DNA of 64,000 nucleotides from Corinectria fuckeliana (lineage: Eukaryota > Ascomycota > Sordariomycetes > Hypocreales > Nectriaceae): contig WPDH01000202.1 in NCBI GenBank assembly GCA_019137255.1, positions 62,001-126,000 of the forward strand. Reading direction: 5' to 3'. The notes beneath the pieces are model-generated. The model was not told where the DNA came from. It worked only from the letters and a program-made list of their open reading frames with translations, and did not search any database. Position numbers and translations under genes: made by a program. The first letter of the stretch is position 1. Each line of letters begins with the position of its first letter. Positions 34,643-44,258 of the stretch are shown piece after piece.

Positions 34643-37042
34643 TTTCGATCTTGATTCTCGGGCTGTGTTCGTGAGTTGCAGTAACGAGGAGTGATGCTGC
34701 TGCTGCTTCGTCGTGACCCGTTGAGCTTCCTTCTCAGCGGCTTTATAGACGTCTCGGGGTGACGCCGGATACACTTTTCATGCGGTCGGTATGGTGACCC
34801 GAGCTGGCACACGATTTTCAGCTAGCGGTGTCGATGACATGTAGTAGCTGAACTAAGTCAATGAAGAATACGAAGCACCTTTGTCACGCGGCCGACGATG
34901 CAGCCAGTCTCGAGATGTGCAACCGACGATCCCTCGTATAACAGGTCAGCCCCATTCGCTCATTGGCCAGCGCAAAGGGACTGAGGAATGGCAGTTTGCT
35001 GAAGTGTAAGCAGTCAGGTTATCCTACACCAAGGACAGATACTGGACAATTGGGACGATATTTTGGAACACGAGCAATGGGGCGACTGCAAAACACAAGA
35101 TTGGCCAGTTCACAAGTAGACTCCCAAGGCATACACCGATACGCGAGAACAGCTCACCCACGGGGGCTTTTGATTCCCCGGTGATGTTGATGCCGCAACC
35201 TTCTTTTGGTAGCAGGTGCTCGAGTTTCGGGACGTCGGGCTTGTGGTGTCGTGAAGGCGACAGACCGATCGTCATCAGGCATGAGAAGCACACGACACCG
35301 CCGCCACGACAGATCAGCGGGCATCATAAGCTGACGAAGACGGCGCATTTCTGCTTCTGGGACCACCACCAAGTCACTTCATTAGCCGTACCGAGCGGGG
35401 AGCTGGTTGACTCAGCACAGAACACGATGCGTTTTTGACTGGCCTGGCATCTAAACGCCTCGAGTGAGGTGCCATCTGATGTGTCCTGGCTAAGTGAGTG
35501 AGTGTAAGCCCTCTACGTAATACTGCTATTGCGTTTCTTCTCTGACGTGTATCCAATCCTCGGAGGGTGCTGAAGCAACTACAACAAAGTCTTTCGGTCC
35601 GATTCGCTCGTATTGAAGACTCGCCTGTCTACGGAAATGGGAACCTAGATTAGACCATGCAGACGCAGAAAGCTATGATTGGCAACACTGGCTAGGCGGT
35701 ATCGAGTGGGCAATGCGTCGTAGCAGAACCGCCGCTCTTTTAGTGGCTTCTTTCCTATTCGAGCCGTATGTGAGAGGTGGCGTTGATCTAGTGAACCAAC
35801 GTTCATCCACTTTGCAGTTATACGTCTGCTGTTTATGAAAAGATTTTAATTACCCCGTTTAATTGTATAGAGAATGATTGTTTGGCTAGCAAGCGGCCTT
35901 TAATGTTTGGGATATCGAGGACATTGGATGCCTATACAATACTTGCTATATTATAAGGATTTGTAAACAGGCTTGTCTGGCCGAGACGTACTAGCAACAC
36001 TGCCGTAGCATGACATGCGAAATGGCCCTACCTGACTGGAGTCAAATATCACGGTATCCCTCTACTGGATACGATGTAACCAAGTATGATAGTGGTTGTT
36101 ACAAGACGTTGAAAACTTTAGGCGCATCAAGTAATTGCTGAAAACCCAAATCTTAGAACTATTCGATCGAATTGACATGAATCCTCTTGTACACTCTCGT
36201 TTCCCATTCTACAAACCCGCAACCCTTACTCTTTCATTCTCGTAGTTCTCCGAGATTAGTACCACCTCACTCGCATTGCAAACGACACTGAGGTTATTGA
36301 ACTGTGCGAGCCAGTGCTTGCCCGCATTAGAATCAACGAGTTCACGGTTTCCCTTGGCCGCCTGTGTGGTACGTGCTATCCTAGACGATGGGTCGCTCAA
36401 CTCGTACCGTTTACCAGGGAGTTGTTTCGCCCACGTCAGGGAGCTTGGCTTCCTCTTGTCTACTGAAGAGGTGCCAGTCAGCCTTGGTGAGGGGGTGACG
36501 CTCGCTGAGCTGGAGCAGGGCCATCGGTAGATGACATGTTGGAAGAGTCTACCTTACCCTATATGCAGTTGCCCCGTAAAGGAGCCTGGGTATTTCTCGT
36601 CACACTGCACCATGAGCCCGGAAACCTGTTCCGCGTTTATCCGTCGTATCTGCTCTTGGGCAGGCGCTTTAGCAGTGGCATGACAAGTTCAGTCATGAAG
36701 TCATTAGGGATTTGCACGTCCGCTTCCTTGGCGACAAGGGCTGACATATATCTTGTCCCTAGGCTTTATGCAGTACGTCCCAGCCACTAGCACACCTTGC
36801 GAACGTCTCGTACGCTCATCTCGGCCATCAAGCTGGGGGGCATCACCGCACGTTCGAGCGCTGGCTGCATTTCTATTGATCCCGTCGATATTGTGTTTGA
36901 TGTCAGTACAGGGGTGTAATCGTACTGAAAAGAAGTCTGCTTTAAGACCCGCAATGCCTCGCGAGAAAGGGTCGAATATCGTGCAGATATCTCCTGGATG
37001 GTTTCTTAATCATAAATTGGCTGCAACAAAGGCTCTAAAATA
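34643..37042. other. Intergenic region with possible coding remnants
   Basis: Mostly featureless, with an AT-richer part near 35810-35960. On the minus strand between about 36740 and 36190 short stretches look protein-like (for example IPNDFMTELVMPLLKRLP and GKHWLAQFNNLSVVCNASEV) but lie in different frames separated by stops. This may be an old unrecognised pseudogene. Confidence 0.35.
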
Positions 37043-38225
37043 TCACTGGCTGAACAACTTTCTTGCATTGTATTGCCTCACAGACTGAGCTTTGCCAGAG
37101 CCATCTAAAACCTGTTCTATGTCCTGGTCAAATGCGGCAACTCCCCTTGCGGCTGAAGCCCAGGGGGTGAAGGGAGTATCGGTCCCCCATAGTAGTTTCG
37201 TGTAGTCGACCCATCGGAGCAGTGGCGGAACAGCCGAGGTAACTGGCCACGGGCCGGCAAGGTCGACGTAGAAGCTTCTGGCAAGAGTCTCCTTCATGGC
37301 CGTTTCCGTCAAATTAAGGTCTGGAAAGAGGGTACTGTAACCGACTATCCGATCCAGGGTAGGGATGAGCCCGCCGCCAGCATGGGGGATGATCCATTTG
37401 AGACGTGGAAACCGGGTCGGAACCTCGGAGTAGAACAAATCAGCGAATGTTCGAGCTGTGTCGAAGGGGAAGTCGAGCGTCGGCGCCGCAAACTGCCGGG
37501 TTGCTACCGGTCGATTGAGAGCCTGCCATTGCTGCTGCGTAATCGCAGGGGCGTCTGCATTGGTGTGGAATGCCAGTTTGTTGTGCTCGGTACACGGCGT
37601 AGTAGGGTGTTCAAAGATTGTCACGTTGAGATTGTTGAGCGCCTTGTAGACAGGATCAAGGTCTGGATCGCCGAGATACATTCCGTAGAAGTTGGACAGC
37701 AGCACGACGCCATCAGGTTTCGGGTCCAGCTTGGTGAAGCAATACGCGATCTCTTCTAAAGAGGCCTCAACGTCCGGGAGAGGAAGAGACACAAAGAATC
37801 CAAACTTCTTAGGGTACTGAGCCTTTAGCTGTGACGCATACTCGTTGACCCGGCGGGCCAAGTCAAGGGCCTTTTTCGTCGCGGCCTTGGAAGGCACAGT
37901 AAGATACACCCCAGGGCTCGAGATGGACAAATATGCCTTGTCTATGTCTTGCGCCTCCATGAACTCGAGGTGAGTTTCGGGAGTCCACGACTAGATGGAG
38001 GTGCCAGGCATAAGAGCATTGCCATACCGGGTTTGGGAAAGCACTAACCGGAATTGCCGGCATACCATCAGGGCCTGGCGTGTGTCCAGCATCTCGCAAG
38101 GCTTGCGCGTAGAAATCAGGAACAAAATGGGCATGGACGTCTATTTTGACCGTCAAGCCTGTTGCCGACATGGTCGCGATGGCACAGGCCGCCAAGTAAC
38201 CGCCTGCAAGAAAGACAGGTTTCAT
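37043..38225 (-). CDS. Secreted amidohydrolase-2 / ACMSD-like metal-dependent enzyme
   Basis: Two minus-strand exons, 38225-38049 and 37990-37043, give 374 residues. A hydrophobic N terminus (MKPVFLAGGYLAACAIATMS) looks like a signal peptide and runs into the first strand of the TIM barrel, VKIDVHAHFVPDFY, where H31 and H33 are the metal ligands. Other family landmarks are SNFYGMYLGDPDLDPVYKAL, IFEHPTTPC, LKWIIPHAGGGLIP (His about 260) and LLWGTDTPF (Asp about 332). The closest known types are ACMSD-like decarboxylases including fungal 6-methylsalicylate decarboxylases, which are cytosolic, so the signal peptide is notable. No polyketide synthase lies nearby. Decarboxylase or hydrolase activity cannot be told apart here. 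Confidence 0.82.
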
Positions 38226-38310
38226 ACTGGGCCGTGTTTGTGAGAGCAGAAGACTGTATTTGTCTCGGGAGGGATTGTTGAACTGGTTGAACTGGTTGCA
38301 ACTGTATTTG

Positions 38311-39637
38311 TCATTGGGCGCCGAGGGCCGAGAGAAAAACCGAATGCTGTGCTACCAAGGGCGACATGCAGAGGAGACACACACAAGAGATGCTCTGCGA
38401 CTTACCCCCAAGAAGCACCCAGATAAGGGCAGCGATCTTGTCTCCCTTCTTCATAAGCCGGGTTGCGTCGTCGGAGAGGAAGTCTTCAACTAGTAGATCA
38501 ACGAGCGCTGCATAGATCAACAGCCCAGATGATTTACGGACAGGCAAGCAAATGAGTTAGCGATTCCAGGTTCATTGTCCACAGCGACACCATACTCACA
38601 CTGCGTTGAAGACGCCGACCATAATCAAGCCCAAAGCACTCTCGGGATCATATGAGTTTATTGTAATCAGCCCAGTGGCCTGGCCACCAGGCGCAGTAGT
38701 TCCAAAGGTCAAAACAAGTAGCCATGGTCGGGCGCTTTTCTTTGGATACGGCACAGCCGCAATGCGGGCTTCGAGACCCAGTCCCTCGAACATCTCGTCT
38801 CCTCAAATATATATTTCCTGTGTCTTTGCTTTCACGTATGTATCGTTGTCGTCTAGTCCAAATTCAAACTCCCGGGCTGTATGAGCTTGCGATTGGTTTA
38901 GAGACTGATGCTGTCCTGACAGTATTTGCCTTTGGGGATCTGTAAGTAGGGAAGGCGTGACTATTTTTGTGCCAGTAGGGCCTCCGTGAGAGTGTCCTCC
39001 GGTCTTGGCACTAAAATACATCTCTATGATAAAGAGAATGAACATGGAGCCCATCATAATGACACCAGGCATAACGGGGTAATCTGTCGTGAAGAGATCT
39101 GGGAGGCATGGATTTGTGAGGCTTGCGAATGCTGTCGGGAGAAGCTATGAAACGGTCAGTCGTTGACAGAAGGCCGCGAACTATACCTGACCTACGTGGA
39201 AAAAAGCAGCGGCAACTAATACTCCAGTACCAAGGTGCTTGCAAGCGAAGACTAAGGGGGAGCTTTAAAGCCTTCATCCTCCTAGTAGCGACGGCGCATC
39301 GGAGCCTGTTTCTTTTGTTGTTTTGACGTCTGCGAAGAATACGTCAAATCATTAGCTAATTACCTTTTCGAGATTTATTTTGGGGAAAACCGGCACCTAT
39401 TGCTCCTTGTTAGTGAATGACCTTGCCACCACTTGGGTTGGACGAGGGAGCTGCATATACCGAGGCAAGAAGCAATCAACACCATGAATTTTATATATAG
39501 AAATTAACAAACCTTATCGGTGTGTTGGTGACTCAAGAGTTACAAACGCCGGCGATGTGAAGAGGGAGGTCATACTCTTCTGATCCGCCCTTGGCCTGAC
39601 TCCCGTATTGCGGCTTTGCTGACTTCATAGCATCCAT
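38311..39637 (-). pseudogene. ZIP-family metal transporter remnant
   Basis: Pieces follow the order of a fungal ZIP zinc/iron transporter: YDLPLHIAGV (about 39570), VFPKINLEK (about 39370), ACKHLGTGVLVAAAFFH (39251-39196), LLPTAFASLTNPCLPDLF and PGVIMMGSMFILFIIEMY (39144-39010), GHSHGGPTG, then MFEGLGLEARIAAVPYPKKS (from 38793) and SSGLLIYAALVDLLVEDFL (about 38520). An in-frame TGA at 38805-38803 replaces the segment that should contain transmembrane helix 4 and the start of helix 5 with the metal-binding histidines. One expected acceptor reads AA instead of AG, and an early splice joint does not keep frame. Judged non-functional. Confidence 0.7.
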
Positions 39638-42258
39638 AGCTTGGTACGATAGAAGCCCTCACGAGAAGGACAGCCTAATGATGCACTTCCTACACTCAAA
39701 AGAAGATTGGACTAAAGATTGAAAGCTGGCGACGGCTTCGTCAACGGCGTCTAGGGGACCGGCAATTTGCTTGGGAACGGAGAAGCGAGAGCAAAGAAGC
39801 GGACAAGAAGATTGCAAAATAGCTGGAAGAGATAGGATAATAGTCACCTCGTTTCAGTAGTGACAATGTGGTAGTGAGGAATCCGCATCTTGTTTTGTGC
39901 CTATAGCTTAGCTTTAAAGGACTTGGAATCAGCGAAGATGACTTTACTCTGCGTGGACAATAGGATGCAGATACAGAATTCAAGACGTCGACACGCTCGA
40001 TGCTTCAAGTTAAAACATTATTTTCACAACCCTATCTATCAGAAGGGAGGGTATGCGAAAGTGAGTGCTGACGGTAGCTCAGAGGAAACCACTACTTGGT
40101 CCCTGGTCATCAATGGTGTTGCTCGCCTTCAGAGCCCGTGTCCGAAAGGGTTTGCTCCATGTTTCGGACGGCGAACGCACAACTACCGATTTACCACTGT
40201 ACGGATGATGTTCATGAGATCGTTTCTAATCTCAATAGTCGAACACTATTCATAGGTCAGGTCTGGGGGTTTAAGCTACTTCGTACAGTCCAAGACGGGC
40301 AGCGAAGAGCATGGGCGCTGTTGAAGGATATGTGTATAAGGGGGGGAAACGAGGGAAGCGGGGAGGATCTAACTTATACCTAGACGGCTGGAAGGGCAGC
40401 CGTGACGGTGAAACACGCTGGTGCTCCAATCGGCCGAGGTCATCGCGAAATTGGTCGACAGAGACAATGCCAGCGGAAGGGAAACAGCCCTCGCGCCCTT
40501 CATGGAGACTATCCGGCTATTCTAGAAACAGCAAGAGCGACATCGGAGTGATGGCTGCGGCATTTGAGGCTCTTGGCAAGAACCATGAGACTCTTCTACG
40601 GCATATGGCATGCAGATTGCCAGAATAATACCTTTTAGGCTACTAGTATCAAAACAACATCGCCTGTGTCAGGATGTGACGTCCCGAAGGCCAGTGCGCG
40701 GTCAGAACTCAACCCGATTTTATTACTTCTTTTCTTTCGTCAACTAACAAACATGTTTATGAATGTTCTCCCGGACTGCTGTTGGCTGTTGCAAAGGGCT
40801 GGGTATGACGTGTCTCTGGCATGAGAAAAATCCAATTATCCTTGACTCGATATGAAGACTTGCGTCAATAAAAAAGACAGCTGGGAACGGCTGCAACTAT
40901 AGGGCTCAGCTGTCTCTCACAGCTCAAGTCACTGCGGTGTAGCTCGCGTACCGCTGACTCCTACAGGGTGGAGAGGCTGGCGCGATTTCCTGACCCCATC
41001 AACTTGCCATTTGCCTTGCGGAGCATAGCCTTCATGTCGATGCACGCCACTACCTCAAGGCGGCGAGAATACCATCGTCAGATCTAGATCAACCGCTGGA
41101 CGTTGTCTTGTCACAAGCTCGCTGTGGCGACCGACTCAACGGCGGAGACTAACTTGTAGAGCAACATTTCAGGATCAAGTTACGGCATGTTGACCTCTCT
41201 CAATTGAAGCTTGTTATCCTCGCTGTTAGTTCTTCATTCACGACGCTTTAGCTAGTAGCTAAGATAAGAGGCTGTTGCAAATCACGGCTTCAGGCACTCA
41301 CTGACCTGCTGAGGTGACTAAGTAGAGCTGTAGACTAGGTACATGCTAGAGCATCTCCGTTGTTTCAATCTGCCACAGCTCTGCCAAGGAGAGGTAGCCG
41401 CAATGAAGCTCAACACTTCTCCGCAACCATCTCCCCAGCCGAAATGTAACCCAAGTGCCAGAAGCCGCCAAGAAAGCACGAATCGTGATGGTGCCAGGCA
41501 GGATACCGCGGATAAAGCCTGGAGGGAACAATGGTGGGTTTTGATACTGGGCCCCCATTTCCCGCCCAAACGGGCATGCCTGCGCATCGACGCATGACAT
41601 GCAGAGGAATCGTCTACCAGCTGTTCGAAGCGAGCAAGGTAGAGAATGGATGACTCAATGCGCCGCGACAGGCAGTCGGTTTCACGATTCCGTTGTACCC
41701 GCTGCCACCAATCGCTCCGCTTCCCCATTGCCGTATTAGCCGCCCACATCGGCCGGGAAGCCCCTTGGAACTCGGTGTCAGAGCTGCAACACCATTTTTC
41801 ATTGGTTCTCAAGTCACCAAACTCCCTCGCCCCCAAACTGCCGATTATCCGTCCGCGTTTGGGATGGACATGCGACGTCGTCTGCTTTCATCTTCACGAG
41901 CAACCGGTGCTGCTGGCAAAGAAGACTGCAGGGGCCGCGGCGGCGTTTGAGCTGTTGAAACCCTCACTTACGCGGCATGAGCGTACATGACCGGTTTCAC
42001 TCGGTCGCTTGCTAGACGATCCGAATCGTAGAGACGCAAGATGTATGAGATGTCCAGTCCTAGTGTCGACAAAACATGTATATGAACCACCCTCTTCGGC
42101 TGCCAAGAACTCCAGCCAAGAACTCCAGCCAAGAATCCAACCAGCATCGTCATTTTCCCTTCCCTTCCACTCATTGTCTCACGAGCGTTCCCCCCCATCC
42201 GTGCCGAGCACATTTTCCTCTTCCGAAAGCAACCAGGGCAGGCCCTCTTTTTGTCACG
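39638..42258. other. 2.6-kb gene-poor region
   Basis: No gene supported. Holds one copy of a dispersed repeat (41271-41318) and, near 40420-40610, short protein-like stretches broken by stops (for example AEVIAKLVDRDNASGRETAL and MAAAFEALGKNHETLLRHMA) that may be an old remnant of an unknown gene. Near the right end lies the promoter of the aspartic protease. Confidence 0.4.
41271..41318 (+). repeat. Dispersed 48-bp repeat, copy A
   Basis: Matches 53978-54025 at about 42 of 48 positions, sharing the core CAGGCACTCACTGACC. Not part of any gene; could be the end of a transposable element. Confidence 0.7.
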
Positions 42259-43569
42259 ATGAAGCTACTTTCTCTACTGTGCACGAGCGTACTAGCTCAC
42301 CTCACCCTCGTTTCCGGCCACCCTACCTCCTCGAGCGAAAGCCACTTCTCCGTGCGGCAGGTTAAAAACCCAAAGTTCGCACGAGACGGTCTTCGTGCCC
42401 TTGCCAAAGCCTACAGGAAGTACGGGGCCACACTTCCCAGCTCGCTCTCTACTGCTGCTACACTCAACGGGAGGGCTTTCCACCGCCGCGATGGCAACGG
42501 CAGCGCAACGACGGTGCCGGTTGAGAACGACTCCGAGTGGCTGACGCCAGTCCAGATCGGAACGCCCCCGAAGACGTTTCAGATGGACTTTGACACTGGG
42601 TCCTCGGATCTCTGGGTGTACAGTGCCCAAGCTGCGGCCGCTGGCGGCCAGACCCAGTACGTCGCTGCTGACAGCACCACCTCCAAGCAGATGAGCGGAG
42701 CTTCGTTCGAGATATCATACGGCGACGGAAGCGCCGCTGCGGGCCACGTTGTTCAGGACACGGTCTCTATCGGGGGCCTCGCAGTCAACGCGCAAGCCGT
42801 CGAAGTTGCGGACGAGGTCACTGCGTCTTTCGCCGAGCAGCAGAACCTAGACGGCCTGGTCGGGCTGGCGTTCAGTGCCCTCAATACCATTCAGCCTCAG
42901 CAACAAAACACCTTCTTTGGAAGCGCCAACTCCGCGCAGGGCGTCGGGCTGTTCACCGCCGACCTCCAGCAAGACGCGCCCGGCACGTACAACTTCGGCT
43001 TCATCAACCAGTCAGCATTCACGGGCGACATCGCTTACACCGACGTCGACTCCTCGGCCGGGTTTTGGAACTTTACTTCCTCGGGGTTCGCCGTGGGCGG
43101 CAGCAACACTTCGCTTTCTCAAGCACCCATCTCAGGCATCGCTGATACCGGGACCACGCTCCTTCTCCTACCTGGGGACGTCAACCAGGCGTATTACTCG
43201 CAAGTTCAGGGAGCCCAGTTGGACCAGACGGCAGGCGGCTTCATCTTCCCCTGCGACTCGCAGCTCCCCGACTTTTCCTTTGGAGTCGGCAAGGCGGCCA
43301 TCACGATCCCCGGGGCCTTTATGAATTTTGCTCCTCTCCAGGCGACGTCTTCGTCAAGCATTGGCAAGAGAAGGTCAAGGAAGTTTAGAGGCGGTAAGAG
43401 CGCGCAGGCAGCAGCGGCGCAAAACTCGGGAATGTGTTTTGGTGGTCTCCAGTCTAGTGATAGCGCGGGCACGAATATTTTTGGAGACATTGCTCTCAAG
43501 GCTGCGTTTGTGGTGTTTGATGGCGCGAATTCGCGCATAGGATTTGCGAAGAAGCCTCTTCCCGCATAG
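42259..43569 (+). CDS. Secreted pepsin-like aspartic protease (family A1)
   Basis: Intronless, 436 residues. Signal peptide MKLLSLLCTSVLAHLTLVSG, then a basic propeptide ending near a dibasic site (FHRRDGNG, about residue 75). The two catalytic aspartates lie in FDTGSSDLWVYS (about residue 113) and IADTGTTLLLLP (about 300); the flap Tyr is in FEISYGDGS. Two cysteines near the end (FPCDSQ and GMCFGG) match the family's disulfide. Fold is that of fungal extracellular pepsins such as penicillopepsin and endothiapepsin. An unusual insert rich in Lys/Arg (GKRRSRKFRGGKS, about residues 368-380) lies between those two cysteines, in the loop they close. The in-frame upstream extension lacks a signal peptide, so the ATG at 42259 is preferred. 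Confidence 0.92.
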   Translation: MKLLSLLCTSVLAHLTLVSGHPTSSSESHFSVRQVKNPKFARDGLRALAKAYRKYGATLPSSLSTAATLNGRAFHRRDGNGSATTVPVENDSEWLTPVQIGTPPKTFQMDFDTGSSDLWVYSAQAAAAGGQTQYVAADSTTSKQMSGASFEISYGDGSAAAGHVVQDTVSIGGLAVNAQAVEVADEVTASFAEQQNLDGLVGLAFSALNTIQPQQQNTFFGSANSAQGVGLFTADLQQDAPGTYNFGFINQSAFTGDIAYTDVDSSAGFWNFTSSGFAVGGSNTSLSQAPISGIADTGTTLLLLPGDVNQAYYSQVQGAQLDQTAGGFIFPCDSQLPDFSFGVGKAAITIPGAFMNFAPLQATSSSSIGKRRSRKFRGGKSAQAAAAQNSGMCFGGLQSSDSAGTNIFGDIALKAAFVVFDGANSRIGFAKKPLPA

Positions 43570-44258
43570 AACCTCGCCTAGGGGAGGAAGGTATCATTCT
43601 ACATGATAGCCTCTTCCCTGATTGAAGGAGCTTAGTATACTATGTCTAATGCAGCATTGTATATTGAATCTACATCTTAAGCTTGGTTTACCTGTACTTC
43701 TACTACGTTTTTTTCGGGCTTTGAACTATACTAAGTCCTCTTCCGTACTTTTAACCCTCATTCTAGTTTTTCCCTGTCTTAACCCGACTGTGAGTTCGGG
43801 ATGGAACTCACCCGTAGCCGTTCTCAGCCCTGTTAGGCAGCAACAGGCGCATTTTCCAGCACGTCGAATAGACAATCACGAGCGCTGTAAAGACTAGCGT
43901 GTCCCCCTTAATGGCCTGTCTCACAGACGAAGTCTTGAAATCTACGACAGACAGCCTTGCAAGGGTAGCTTACAAATTCTCCCTGCTTGGAAACTGTTTC
44001 AAGGAGCCTTGTTGTCCGTTCAGTCACGACAGGGGCTCGACTCCTTAGTCTCGTCTAGTGCTTCAGAGTGTGAGTCCACAATATTAAATACCATAACGAA
44101 GTAGATTGGAACCTGGCGTGTACATACAAAAAGCTGGAGCATGAGGATACTGAGATTGAGAATTGCTATAACTGAAGGCAGATGGAAACAACGTTTCAGT
44201 CATGCTCAAATAGGAGTACATACATAAGTGTAGTGACAGGCAACGAAGTTTGACCTCC
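43570..44258. other. Convergent intergenic region
   Basis: T-rich 3' flank of the protease and 3' flank of the ABC gene. An open frame at 43622-43897 has no coding look. Nothing else seen. Confidence 0.4.

Noticed and set aside
40311..40628. Open frame with patches that look protein-like
   Set aside because: The best patches lie in different frames with stops between; kept only as a possible remnant in the intergenic note.
41318..41836. Minus-strand frame suspected to be a transporter fragment
   Set aside because: The resemblance to a transporter helix was too weak and only in short stretches; both strands are equally open.
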